The notes beneath the pieces were generated by a model. That model searched no databases, had not been told where the DNA came from, and worked only from the letters and a program-made list of their open reading frames with translations. 64,000 nt of DNA. It comes from Tropicimonas sediminicola (lineage in GTDB: Bacteria; Pseudomonadota; Alphaproteobacteria; Rhodobacterales; Rhodobacteraceae). Below, piece after piece: positions 25,116-34,854 of this stretch; within the stretch, counting starts at the first letter, position 1, and every line of letters starts with the position of its first letter. The position numbers and the translations under genes are program-made. The stretch is from NCBI RefSeq assembly GCF_900188335.1, contig NZ_FZOY01000007.1, positions 62,001-126,000 on the forward strand. The letters are read 5' to 3'.

Positions 25116-25853
25116 CTGTCCCGGAAAGCAGGGAACCGAGTCCCCGATTGCCTGGGCGGCCTTGCCCTCGAGCAGGGTCACGCTCGGCATGAACGGCTCC
25201 TGAAACCCCGCATCATCAGTCAGACGACTAGAGCGCGGCCGCGTTACGGCCGGTCCGCGCCCCGATTTGACGGAGCTTGCGAGCGAGCGGTTCAGATTGG
25301 CAGACGGGACGAGACAGAACAGATCGTCCGCACCGATGAACTCAACACTACTACGCACCTTGCCTCGTCTCCCCGTTTGTTTCGAGAACGAGTCTTCACC
25401 AACATAAAGGCAGAACTGCGGACCCCCTTTGTCCGTGAATGGGAGAATCCGTGTCGGCCGCCATCCGTCACCGTAGCGGCGGCCGGTCTCCGGATCAGAT
25501 CTCCCGACGCCCACGGAAGGACCGAGGCGGAGCAGGGTACGTCTCCGGTGGGTATGACCCAAGGCAGCAGCAAGCACGTGACCTGGTTCGAAGATAGAGC
25601 AAGTGCCGGGATCTGGACAGAATATTCGGCAGACACAGAAAACCGAAACACAGAAACAGACCGAACATCCCAGGTTCGTCCATATCCGGCACTCACTCCA
25701 ACATCGTAATCGTTACCCCCACAACCAGAGGATCAGCGATTTCGATGCCCGTGACACCATGTGCAAAGGTGCAAACCCGCGCGTCGGTTCACGACAATTC
25801 CGGCATCGCCCCGCGATTGTCCGCGGGACGTCGCCGAAACAGGCTCAAAGCCC
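25116..25853. other. 738-base stretch without a convincing gene
   Basis: Frames of up to about 160 codons exist on both strands and overlap each other, but their products are Arg/Ser-rich and have no domain logic. Composition is more AT-rich than the neighbours, with an A-rich CAGACACAGAAAACCGAAAC section near 25632-25651. It may be decayed coding DNA at the edge of the quorum-sensing islet. No RNA gene is recognised. Confidence 0.45.
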
Positions 25854-26759
25854 TCAGGACAGCAGTGCCTCGAACTCCCGCCACTCGCCCTTCGACATGC
25901 CGGAGGTCTCCTGCGTCACCTGCTCGCCCCTGACCATGCGCCGGACGCAGTCGAGCGCCTTGCCCGACAGGTTCGCGCCGCCGAGCCGGTAATCCTCGAA
26001 GGCCGCATAGGCCGCGGGAACCCAGTCGGCGACGATATTGCAGATCGCTTCCGCATAGACGCGGATCTCGTACTGCGCATGCGCATCTGCACGGAGCCTC
26101 AGGAAGTGGAACAGGTTGTGCAGGTCCACCTTCCAGTACCATTGGGTGTAGATGTTGGCCGGCAGGTTCATGCGGGCGAGTTCGCGGGCGAGCCCCTGCT
26201 GGCCTTCCTGGCTCAGCATCTGCTCGTAATGGTCATAGGCCCGGCCGGCATCGGCCTTGAGGAACTCCAGCACACGCGCGGCCTCCTCGCCTGTCAGAAC
26301 CTCGCCGCGGCCCTGGTTGTTCACCGTCGACTGCGCCGCAAGCTGCTCCGGCGCCGGGATGTAGAATTCACGATCGAGGATCGAGTAGCGCGCGGAATAC
26401 TCGTTCACGTTCGCGGTCCGGTGCCGGATCCACTGGCGGGCAACGAAGACCGGCAGCTTCACGTGCAGCTTGATCTCGCACATCTCGAACGGCGTGGAAT
26501 GCCAATGCCGCATCAGGTAGCGGATCAACCCGCTGTCATCCCGGGACTTCCTGGTGCCCGCCCCATAGGAAACCCGGGCCGCCTGAACGATGGCCGCATC
26601 GTCGCCCATGTAGTCGATCACCCGAACGAAGCCGTGATCCAGCACCTCGTGGGCCGTGTAGAGATGCTGCTCCATGCCGGGAGCGGTCGCCCGCAGCGTC
26701 GGCTGCGAGACGCTTCTCAGCTCGGCAATTTCGGCAATCTGGTCTTCGGTGAGCGGCAT
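25854..26759 (-). CDS. thyX: Flavin-dependent thymidylate synthase ThyX
   Basis: 301 residues. [14 protein letters not shown] is the ThyX signature (RHRxxSxxxxSxRY-like) that binds dUMP and [11 protein letters not shown] and the C-terminal WREFEALL also fit. It methylates dUMP to dTMP using methylene-THF, NADPH and FAD, and is a homotetramer. The start ATG at 26759 ([11 protein letters not shown]) is the family start; upstream in-frame sequence is not conserved. It is divergent from the Slam-type lipoprotein gene and forms its own transcription unit. Confidence 0.96.
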   Translation of the reverse strand: MPLTEDQIAEIAELRSVSQPTLRATAPGMEQHLYTAHEVLDHGFVRVIDYMGDDAAIVQAARVSYGAGTRKSRDDSGLIRYLMRHWHSTPFEMCEIKLHVKLPVFVARQWIRHRTANVNEYSARYSILDREFYIPAPEQLAAQSTVNNQGRGEVLTGEEAARVLEFLKADAGRAYDHYEQMLSQEGQQGLARELARMNLPANIYTQWYWKVDLHNLFHFLRLRADAHAQYEIRVYAEAICNIVADWVPAAYAAFEDYRLGGANLSGKALDCVRRMVRGEQVTQETSGMSKGEWREFEALLS

Positions 26760-26977
26760 GGGCGATTCCCTTCTTTCCCGCGGAGACATCGCGCACACCA
26801 TATCTATGGAGTTCGCTCCGCGAAACCTCGATATCGGGTGTTTCGCGCAGAACGGTCACAGGTGGTCGGTTTCAATTGCCGCGCCTCCCTTGACAGTTGA
26901 CTTCCAGCCTCCCGCTTGCGCACCATTGAGCAAAAGAAAACAAGTCAAACCAAGACGAACCAAGGCAGAGCAGTCCA

Positions 26978-28054
26978 ATGACAAAGAACCTGGCGCTAAT
27001 TCTGGCGCTGCTCGGCATGCTTGCGGCATGCAGCGACGGCAGCGGCAGCAATCCCGTATTCAACGGCGATGACGCCGAAGACTCCGACGGCGACACCGGC
27101 GACGGCACGGACGGCGAGGACGGCGAAGACGGGGACGGAACCGACGGCGGCATCGACGGTGACAGCGATCTGCCTCCGGGAACCGAGAGCCCGTCCGCCA
27201 AGCGGGGGATCACCCGCTACGAAGCCTACGACGCGGACTCCGGCAACGGCTTCGCGACCAACGTCTCCTACGACGCCGCGAGCGACACCTTCTACGTCAA
27301 GAACCTTGGCTTCGACGGCAACTCGGAAACGCCCTACACCCGCGGCGTCGATGTCGGCAGCCTCGGGCCCTTCGCCGTCTACGAGGCGGTCGACGAGGTG
27401 GTGGACCCGCTCACCGGCACGGTGATCGAGCAGTTCCCGCACAAGGCGATCTATGGCGTCAGCAAGTCCGGCGACACCCGCTTCTCGATCGTCCGCACCG
27501 GCGCCTATGTCGAGTACGGCTACGGCGGCTACGTCTACGAGCGTGACGGCAAGGTCGTCCTGCCGGCCAGCGGCCAGGCCGCCTATTCGGGCGACTATGC
27601 TGCGCTTCGTGACTTCAACGGCCGCGGCGCCATCGAATACGCAACCGGCGACATGACGATCGACATCGACTTCGAGGACTTCGAAGACGGTGGCGCCGTC
27701 AAGGGCTACGTCACCAACCGGGTCGTGTTCGACACGGCCGGCAACGACATCACCCAGGATATTCTGGACAGCCTGACGACCGAAACCGGCGTGAACGTGA
27801 CCGCGCTTCCGACCCTGATCTTCAAGGTCGGACCGGGCCACCTGGACTCCAACGGCGAGTTGACGGGCGAGCTCAACTCCTACAAGCCCAATAACGGCGG
27901 AGCCTTGGAAGAGTTCGAGTCCGGCAACTACTACGCTGTCATTTCCGGCAAGGACGCCGAGGAAATCGTCGGCGTGATCGTGGTCGAAGGCGACGATCCG
28001 CGCTTCGAGGACGTGACAGTGCGCGAGACCGGCGGCTTCATCCTCAGCCGATAA
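26978..28054 (+). CDS. Surface lipoprotein with acidic tether and TbpB-like barrel, probable Slam (type XI secretion) cargo
   Basis: 358 residues. A lipoprotein signal (LALILALLGMLAACSDG, lipobox LAAC) is followed by an Asp/Gly/Glu-rich flexible tether (about 20-70). The C-terminal part has the block SGQAAYSGDYAALRD, then GDMTIDIDFEDFEDGGAVKG, matching the G-x-A-x-Y-x-G ... DF pattern of TbpB/HpuA-type 8-strand barrels that Slam proteins export. The next gene, 7 bases downstream, encodes the Slam-like transporter. The ligand is unknown; the N-terminal handle domain of classic TbpB is absent. ATG 26978 follows AAGGCAG. Confidence 0.83.
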   Translation: MTKNLALILALLGMLAACSDGSGSNPVFNGDDAEDSDGDTGDGTDGEDGEDGDGTDGGIDGDSDLPPGTESPSAKRGITRYEAYDADSGNGFATNVSYDAASDTFYVKNLGFDGNSETPYTRGVDVGSLGPFAVYEAVDEVVDPLTGTVIEQFPHKAIYGVSKSGDTRFSIVRTGAYVEYGYGGYVYERDGKVVLPASGQAAYSGDYAALRDFNGRGAIEYATGDMTIDIDFEDFEDGGAVKGYVTNRVVFDTAGNDITQDILDSLTTETGVNVTALPTLIFKVGPGHLDSNGELTGELNSYKPNNGGALEEFESGNYYAVISGKDAEEIVGVIVVEGDDPRFEDVTVRETGGFILSR

Positions 28055-28061
28055 CCGCCGG

Positions 28062-29471
28062 ATGATCCGACGCACCCGTCCCTGGCTCTGCGCGATGGTC
28101 GGCGCTTCCCTCTTCATGGGAAGCGCCGGCCTCGTCGCATCCGAAGATGTCTCCCTGACCCCCGATCAGATGCGGGGGGCGGCACATTTGAGCCTCCAGA
28201 CGCGCCAGCCCCGGCAGGCCCTGATGCTCGCCGAGGCCCTGCTGCAGCGCGACCCGGAAGACGTGGACGCGTTGATCCTGAAATCCCAGGCTCTGCGCGA
28301 CCTCGGGCAATACGATGACGCTCTCGATGCGGCCCGCACCGCCTATGGGCTTGCCGATACCGAGGCAGAGATCTTTGCCGCAGCGATGGTCCGCGCCCAG
28401 GCGCTTGCCTCCAAGGGGGCGCGCACCCGCGCGCAGGTCTGGCTCCGGATCGCCGGCGAGAACGCACCGGACGAGGAGGCCCGCGCCGTTGCGGTCCGCG
28501 ATTTCCGATACCTCCGCAAGCGCAACCCCTGGAACACGCAGCTAAGCTTCTCCGTCGCCCCCACGTCGAACGTGAACGACGGCACGACGCACGACCGCAT
28601 CAGCTATGGCGGCCTGCAGGGCGTGGAGCCCGTCGGAATCTCCCGGCCGCTTTCCGGCCTGAGCTACTCCGGCAGCCTGACCACCCGCTACCGTTTCTCG
28701 CAAGGCGAGACACACGACACTTCGGTCGGCCTTCACCTGTTCGGGCAGTCCTACATCCTTTCCGACGAGGCCAAGGACATCGCACCCGACGCCTCGGGCA
28801 GCGACTTCGCCTATACCTCCGTTGCGGTTGGGCTTGTGCACGAATGGGAACCCGAGGACTGGAGCGCGCCGGTGCAGTTCTCGCTGCTGACCGGGCGCGG
28901 CTGGTATGGCCAGGAGGATTACTCCCGTTACACCCGCGCCGGGGTGGCGAAACCCTTCATTCTCGGCAAGAGCACGATCCTTCGCCTCGACGCGGGCGCG
29001 GAGAGCTTCGATCGGCTGACCGACGACGCGGAATCGTTCACGCTTAGCGGCAACGCCGTGGTGCTGCACGAACTGGACAGCGGCGCCGCGCTCCGGTTCG
29101 GGCTCGGGCTCTACGACACCCGGTCGGACACGGGATCGCTGCAACGCGACCGGATCCGGGGCGATATCGGCTACACGCTTGCCAAACCGTTTGCCGGAGC
29201 CCGCGTGACCTTCGAGGCCGGCATGGAACAGGTCGTCTACGACGAGTTCCCGCAACGCGAGTTCATCATCTACCCGTTCTTGAGCGTCCCGATCGATGTC
29301 GAACGCAAGGACCTGACCCGCCGCGTCGGCGTCAGCCTGTGGTTCGAGGATATCGACTATTACGGCTTTTCCCCGACGGTCACGCTCAGCCACGAGGAGA
29401 CCTCCTCGACGCTCGACCTTTACGACACCGTCGAAACCGGCATCAACTTCGGCTTCCGCTCCTCCTTCTGA
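28062..29471 (+). CDS. Slam-like surface lipoprotein assembly modifier (type XI secretion, DUF560 barrel)
   Basis: 469 residues. A signal peptide (about 1-27) precedes a periplasmic TPR region (about 35-145: PRQALMLAEALLQRDPED, LGQYDDALDAARTAYGL). An outer-membrane barrel then starts near residue 155 with NPWNTQLSFSVAPTSNVNDG, the N-V-N signature that opens the DUF560/SlamC barrel, and ends in phenylalanine. Slam proteins help lipoproteins to cross the outer membrane. It is co-operonic with its likely cargo just upstream. Compared with Neisseria Slam1 the protein is the expected size. Specificity for the upstream lipoprotein is inferred from pairing. Confidence 0.83.
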   Translation: MIRRTRPWLCAMVGASLFMGSAGLVASEDVSLTPDQMRGAAHLSLQTRQPRQALMLAEALLQRDPEDVDALILKSQALRDLGQYDDALDAARTAYGLADTEAEIFAAAMVRAQALASKGARTRAQVWLRIAGENAPDEEARAVAVRDFRYLRKRNPWNTQLSFSVAPTSNVNDGTTHDRISYGGLQGVEPVGISRPLSGLSYSGSLTTRYRFSQGETHDTSVGLHLFGQSYILSDEAKDIAPDASGSDFAYTSVAVGLVHEWEPEDWSAPVQFSLLTGRGWYGQEDYSRYTRAGVAKPFILGKSTILRLDAGAESFDRLTDDAESFTLSGNAVVLHELDSGAALRFGLGLYDTRSDTGSLQRDRIRGDIGYTLAKPFAGARVTFEAGMEQVVYDEFPQREFIIYPFLSVPIDVERKDLTRRVGVSLWFEDIDYYGFSPTVTLSHEETSSTLDLYDTVETGINFGFRSSF

Positions 29472-29557
29472 CCCCGCGACGCCCCGACGTCACCAGCGGT
29501 TGCCTCGGGCGCGGGGCGGAGTAGGTTGAGGCCAAAGTCACGTCGACGGAGCATCCG

Positions 29558-29986
29558 ATGAAGACACGCTACCTGCACACCATGGTCCGGGTGAAGGACC
29601 TGGAAAAATCCATGGCGTTCTACAAACTGCTGGGCCTCGAGGAGACCCGGCGCACGGAAAGCGAAGGGGGCCGTTTCACGCTGGTCTTCATGGCGCCGCC
29701 GGGCCAGCCGGAATGCCCGGTGGAGCTGACCTACAACTGGGACGGTGACGAGGGGCTGCCGTCCGACAGCCGGCACTTCGGCCACCTCGCCTATGCGGTC
29801 GAGAACATCTACGACATGTGCCAGCACCTGATGGACAATGGTGTGACCATCAACCGTCCGCCCCGCGATGGCCGTATGGCCTTCGTGCGTTCGCCGGACA
29901 ATGTCTCGATCGAACTGCTGCAGATGGGCGACGCGCTGGAGCCGGCCGAGCCCTGGACCAGCATGGAGAACACCGGTCACTGGTAG
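29558..29986 (+). CDS. gloA: Glyoxalase I (lactoylglutathione lyase), VOC family
   Basis: 142 residues. The N-terminus LHTMVRVKDLEKSMAFYKLLG supplies the first metal ligand (His), VELTYNWD the Glu, HFGHLAYAVENIYDMC the second His, and SIELLQ the final Glu. It isomerises the methylglyoxal-glutathione adduct. Methylglyoxal synthase is also encoded in this window (45984-46415), though far away. The stop lies just before the likely start of the DUF1194 gene, so the two may be co-transcribed. Confidence 0.93.
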   Translation: MKTRYLHTMVRVKDLEKSMAFYKLLGLEETRRTESEGGRFTLVFMAPPGQPECPVELTYNWDGDEGLPSDSRHFGHLAYAVENIYDMCQHLMDNGVTINRPPRDGRMAFVRSPDNVSIELLQMGDALEPAEPWTSMENTGHW

Positions 29987-29999
29987 GATCGGAACCGGG

Positions 30000-30737
30000 T
30001 TGGCCGCGGCCTGCGTCGCGGCCGGCCTCTGGGCGCTGCCCGTGGCAGCGCAGGGCAACTGCCGGCTCGCACTTCAGCTGGCACTCGACATCTCCGGCTC
30101 CGTCGACGGCCGCGAGTACCGGCTCCAGATGGACGGGATCGCCTGGGCGCTGGAGCAGCCGGACGTACTGTCGGCGCTGATCGCGATGCCCTCCGCACCG
30201 GTCGTACTGTCGGTCTTCGAATGGAGCGGGCGCGACCATCAGCGGGTGATCCTCGACTGGTGGCCGATGCTGTCGGACGCGGACGTCGCCGCCGTGGCCG
30301 GGCAATTGCGCAGCACGACGCGGCGCGACGCTCCGGTGAGCACGGCCGTCGGTTCCGCACTGGCGTTCGGCAAGGCCCGCTTCGCCACCGCCCCTACCTG
30401 TGCCCGCGAGGTGATCGACATCTCCGGCGACGGGCGCAACAACGATGGCCACCGCCCGCAGGACGTGCGCCCGGGGCTTGGGAACGTCCAGGTCAACGCG
30501 CTTGTCATCGGTCCGCCTCGGGGCGACGCCATCGGCGCGATGGGGCGGGAACACGACGATCTCCTGCGGTATTTCCGGCAGGAGGTGATCTCCGGCCCCG
30601 GCGCCTTCGTGGAGCCCGCCGAGGGCTACGGGGATTACGCCCGGGCGATGCGGCGCAAACTCCTGCGGGAACTCGATGTGGTGGTGCTCGGCCACGCCGC
30701 GCACCCCTGGGTGCAGGACGGGCGCGCACCTCAGTAG
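30000..30737 (+). CDS. DUF1194 (VWA-like) secreted protein
   Basis: About 245 residues from the start used. LALDISGSVDGREYRLQMDG holds the D-x-S-G-S metal-adhesion motif of VWA folds, and REVIDISGDGRNNDG the second conserved DUF1194 block. A hydrophobic start (AAACVAAGLWALPVAAQG) looks like a signal peptide. The start is uncertain: no ATG is suitable. I use TTG 30000 with AGGA upstream; a longer reading overlaps gloA from 29904 or earlier. The last 7 bases overlap the convergent MarR gene. A paralogue lies at 41260-41967. Function unknown. Confidence 0.75.
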   Translation: MAAACVAAGLWALPVAAQGNCRLALQLALDISGSVDGREYRLQMDGIAWALEQPDVLSALIAMPSAPVVLSVFEWSGRDHQRVILDWWPMLSDADVAAVAGQLRSTTRRDAPVSTAVGSALAFGKARFATAPTCAREVIDISGDGRNNDGHRPQDVRPGLGNVQVNALVIGPPRGDAIGAMGREHDDLLRYFRQEVISGPGAFVEPAEGYGDYARAMRRKLLRELDVVVLGHAAHPWVQDGRAPQ

Positions 30738-31228
30738 ATGTAGCGGATCTGGTCCGTCCAGTAGCGTTCCATGCGGCGCAGCGAGGAGGTGATGTCCTCC
30801 AGCCCCTCGAAACCGATGACCTCCCGGTCCAGCAGGCCTCGCGCATGGCGTTCGAAGAGGTCGTTGACCACGGTGCGGATGTTGCGCCCCTTCTCGGTCA
30901 GCCGGACGCGCACCGCCCGGCGGTCGATCTCGCAGCGCTGGTGGTGCATGTAGCCAGTCTCCACCAGCTTCTTGAGATTGTAGGAGACGTTCGACCCCTG
31001 GTAATACCCGCGGGACTTCAGCTCCCCGGCCGTGACCTCGTTGTCACCGATATTGAACAGCAGCAGCGCCTGCACGGCGTTGATGTCCAGGATCCCCACC
31101 CGCTCGAACTCGTCCTTGATCACGTCGAGCAGAAGGCGGTGCAGACGCTCCACCAGCGCAAGCGTCTCGAGATAACCGGTCATGAACCCGCGTTCCTGAC
31201 CGGCGAGCAGATTGCTGTGGATACTCAT
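30731..31228 (-). CDS. MarR family regulator, LdtR-like
   Basis: 165 residues. A winged helix spans about 50-125: ITAGELKSR-type wing as VTAGELKSRGYYQGSN, then the recognition helix SYNLKKLVETGYM and RRAVRVRLTEKG. The GYYxGSNVSYNLKKLVE block is that of alphaproteobacterial LdtR regulators, which are linked to L,D-transpeptidase genes and osmotic tolerance. No transpeptidase is next to it here. The start MSIHSNLL at 31228 is chosen over an in-frame upstream start that lacks conservation. It is downstream of the sdhE/XRE genes in the opposite-strand cluster, 87 bases from sdhE. Confidence 0.85.
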   Translation of the reverse strand: MSIHSNLLAGQERGFMTGYLETLALVERLHRLLLDVIKDEFERVGILDINAVQALLLFNIGDNEVTAGELKSRGYYQGSNVSYNLKKLVETGYMHHQRCEIDRRAVRVRLTEKGRNIRTVVNDLFERHARGLLDREVIGFEGLEDITSSLRRMERYWTDQIRYIY

Positions 31229-31315
31229 GCAGACCTCCGCCTTGGCAACTTGGGGAAGAGCTAAGGCGAAATGTCCAAACAAGCGGTTAAACCGAGTCGA
31301 ATTCCTGCGAATTCC

Positions 31316-31591
31316 TCAGTTTTCCGCCGTTCCGCGCGAATGGGCATGCTGGGAGATGCGACCGAAGAGTTCCGCAAAGCGCTCCGGCACCGGGTCCTGG
31401 CCGGTGATCCAGCGCAGCATGTCCTGGTCGTTCTCGTGGAGCAGCGCGTCGTAGGTCTCCAGATCCGTCTCCGAGAGCGATGCCAGCTCGTCGTCCGAGA
31501 AACGGCCGAGCACCAGGTCCATTTCCTTGATCCCGCGCCGCCAGGAGCGCATGCGCAGGCGTTTCAGGCGGTCTTCGTTCGATTCGGTCAT
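31316..31591 (-). CDS. sdhE: FAD assembly factor SdhE (succinate dehydrogenase flavinylation)
   Basis: 91 residues, all-helical. RLRMRSWRRGIKEMDLVLGRF contains the R-G-x-x-E motif that defines SdhE/Sdh5, which promotes covalent FAD attachment to succinate dehydrogenase. The start at 31591 overlaps the stop of the upstream XRE-type gene by 4 bases (31588-31591), so the two are coupled. sdh genes are not in the window. Confidence 0.92.
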   Translation of the reverse strand: MTESNEDRLKRLRMRSWRRGIKEMDLVLGRFSDDELASLSETDLETYDALLHENDQDMLRWITGQDPVPERFAELFGRISQHAHSRGTAEN

Positions 31592-31989
31592 TCGGTCCCT
31601 GTCTCCAGCAATGAGGCCCGCAGCCGTTTCTCCACGCGGGCGAGCCGGTCGGCCGCATCGTCGATCTCGGAACGGATCTGGCGGATTTCCAGCAGCAGCG
31701 AACGGATCTCCGGCACCGGGGCCTCGCGGTCCTCGGCCGGGCCCTCGAGCCCGTCGCCCTCTCCGTTGAGCAGCCACATCAGCGACACGCCGAGCACGCC
31801 CGACAGCATTTGCAGCTTGTTGGCGCGCGGCTCGCTGATGTCGTTTTCCCAGCCCCGAACGGTCTTGACCTTGACGCCAAGTCGCTTGGCGAGATCGGGC
31901 TGGCTCATGCCGAGGGCTTCACGGGCGCCCGCGACGCGGTCTCCGAATGTCGCTGTCTCCGCACTGAACCAGTCGGACGTGTCATGCAT
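31588..31989 (-). CDS. XRE-family helix-turn-helix regulator with C-terminal coiled coil
   Basis: 133 residues. The HTH spans about 15-70 (VAGAREALGMSQPDLAKRLG, then KTVRGWENDISEPRANKLQ), followed by LSGVLGVSLMWLLNGEG. The C-terminal 45 residues form a coiled coil (EIRSLLLEIRQIRSEI). The start at 31989 has GGAGG 5 bases upstream; an in-frame ATG at 32001 lacks one. It is translationally coupled to sdhE, and its control of that gene or of the divergent aspC is possible but unproven. Confidence 0.85.
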   Translation of the reverse strand: MHDTSDWFSAETATFGDRVAGAREALGMSQPDLAKRLGVKVKTVRGWENDISEPRANKLQMLSGVLGVSLMWLLNGEGDGLEGPAEDREAPVPEIRSLLLEIRQIRSEIDDAADRLARVEKRLRASLLETGTE

Positions 31990-32042
31990 GGTGGCCTCCA
32001 TGGGGTCGGTTAATCCTTGAACGGCCCCATGCGCAAGCCTAA

Positions 32043-33290
<1,248 letters not shown>

Positions 33291-33298
33291 GGCGGAAG

Positions 33299-33334
33299 CC
33301 GGGGGCCGCTGGCCCCCGGACCCTAGGGATATTT
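33299..33334 (+). terminator. Palindromic extragenic element after aspC
   Basis: CCGGGGGCC-GCT-GGCCCCCGG (9-bp stem, 33299-33319) followed by ACCCTAGGGATATTT. The palindrome plus GGATATTT tail is, from memory, a common extragenic element of Rhodobacteraceae and probably ends aspC transcription. Confidence 0.7.
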
Positions 33335-33443
33335 CCGGACAGGTGAAGGGGCGGACGGCGCGCAGATGCGGCCGATCCGCCCTTTGACAGTCGGCGCGCC
33401 GATTCCTAGGGTGTCGCGACCCGATACGACTGGATCCAGCGAG

Positions 33444-33854
33444 ATGGCCGAGCTTCCCGAGTATTACTTCCGTGTGCGCGAGAACGGCGCGGCGGTGTTC
33501 CGGGTCGACAGCGAGACCCGCAATCGGCGAATCGAGATGGACCAGATCGCCGTGCTCAACATCCGCAACGGAGAGATCAAGCCGCAGGGCTCCCGGGAAT
33601 TGAGCGAGACTGACATGGCCGCGATCCACGACTGGATGGAAGAGCGCCGCGCGGTGCTGGCCCGTCGCGACATCGACGACCTCTTCCGCGCTATCGACTA
33701 TCTCAACATCACCACGCAATGGGTGCAGTCCAAGGCGACCGACGAGCAGCTCGAGGAAGTGACCGACGCGCTGCTCCTGGCGATGCACGACCTGCGGTCG
33801 ATGCTGGTGCGCAAGAAGGCCGATCGCATCACCAAGGGTCAGCCGCAGGAGTGA
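33444..33854 (+). CDS. Conserved cytosolic protein of unknown function
   Basis: 136 residues. A beta start (PEYYFRVRENGAAVFRVDSE), then a strand-turn block (QIAVLNIRNGEIKPQGSREL) and a helical C-terminal half (FRAIDYLNITTQWVQSKA, then TDALLLAMHDLRSMLVRKKA). No known domain is recognised, but it has ordinary codon use and a good protein-like composition. ATG 33444 is used; upstream in-frame residues look random. The next gene follows after 45 bases on the same strand. Confidence 0.7.
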   Translation: MAELPEYYFRVRENGAAVFRVDSETRNRRIEMDQIAVLNIRNGEIKPQGSRELSETDMAAIHDWMEERRAVLARRDIDDLFRAIDYLNITTQWVQSKATDEQLEEVTDALLLAMHDLRSMLVRKKADRITKGQPQE

Positions 33855-33899
33855 CCCGGCGACGGGCGCGGCGGCGGCAGGCAGAAGGATGAGATCGGC

Positions 33900-34844
33900 A
33901 TGAAGACGATCCTGCTCCACATGGGCACGCACAAGACCGGCTCGACCACGTTGCAGACGTCGCTGGATGCGTTCCGCCAACCGCTCAGGGAGGCCGGGGT
34001 GACCTTTCTCGGGCCGGGGCGGCCCTATCCGCATCTCTATTCCGCCTTCCTCCATCGCAAGAGCGACTTCATCTACAACCGGCACAACGGGCTCAGCGAG
34101 GCGGAGATCCAGGCGCGCGATGCCGAGACGCTGGACAAGCTCGACCGCCGCATCGGCAAGGCCCGCAACGAAACGCTGATCGTTTCGAGCGAGTACCTGT
34201 CCAAGCTGTCGGTCGCCGAAATGGCCGACATGCGGGAGTGGTTCGGGCGGCACGGGCGGGTCGTGGCGGTCTATTTCTACCGGGAGTTGCCGTCCTGGAT
34301 CGCCTCGGATTCGCAGCAGATGGCGAAGGTCGGCCGCACCACGGGCCCCACCCCGTTTTCCATCGCGATCGAGCGCGTGATCACCATGCCGCTTCGGATC
34401 GGCGAGGTGTTCGGCGCCGACAACACCGTCTTCCTGCGCTTCGAGGACGCCATCGTCGACGGGATCTGCAACAGCTTCCTGGCACGGCTGGACTGTCCGA
34501 CGCTTGCCTCGCTGGGGCTGGAGGAGATCCGCGCCAACGAGGGGATCTCGGCCAACGCGGTGCGGGCGCTCTACGCCTACAACCGCCTGTTCCCGTTCGG
34601 TTCCGCCGACCGGCCGGAGGCGCTGATGCAGCGGCTGATCGGGCTGGAGGGGCCGAAGTACCAGATCGCCGGGTTCCGGCCCGAGGAGATCGCACGCTAC
34701 GCGGAGGCGCGCGCAGAGGTTCTGGAAAAGCTCGGGCTGAGCCTGCAGGACCCGGCGGAGCTGCCGGTGAGCGAGAGCCTCGATCCGCAGGCGGATGCGA
34801 TGGCAGAGCTTCTCGAGACCTACATCGCGCGGCAGCGCGGCTAG
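33900..34844 (+). CDS. Sulfotransferase-like (P-loop) protein
   Basis: 314 residues. The N-terminus ILLHMGTHKTGSTTLQTSLD is the 5'-phosphosulfate-binding loop of PAPS-dependent sulfotransferases (K-T-G-S-T). VAVYFYRELPSWIASDSQQ resembles the 3'-phosphate site region (R-x...S). The acceptor is unknown; such proteins in marine Rhodobacterales often modify surface polysaccharides or Nod-like glycans. AAGGATGAG precedes ATG 33900. A second, only distantly similar sulfotransferase-like gene lies at 40127-41056. Confidence 0.75.
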   Translation: MKTILLHMGTHKTGSTTLQTSLDAFRQPLREAGVTFLGPGRPYPHLYSAFLHRKSDFIYNRHNGLSEAEIQARDAETLDKLDRRIGKARNETLIVSSEYLSKLSVAEMADMREWFGRHGRVVAVYFYRELPSWIASDSQQMAKVGRTTGPTPFSIAIERVITMPLRIGEVFGADNTVFLRFEDAIVDGICNSFLARLDCPTLASLGLEEIRANEGISANAVRALYAYNRLFPFGSADRPEALMQRLIGLEGPKYQIAGFRPEEIARYAEARAEVLEKLGLSLQDPAELPVSESLDPQADAMAELLETYIARQRG

Positions 34845-34854
34845 GCAGAGCGCG

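Noticed and set aside
25098-25709. Overlapping frames of 110-160 codons in the gap after luxI
   Set aside because: They lie on both strands over each other, lack ribosome sites and have Arg/Ser-biased products.
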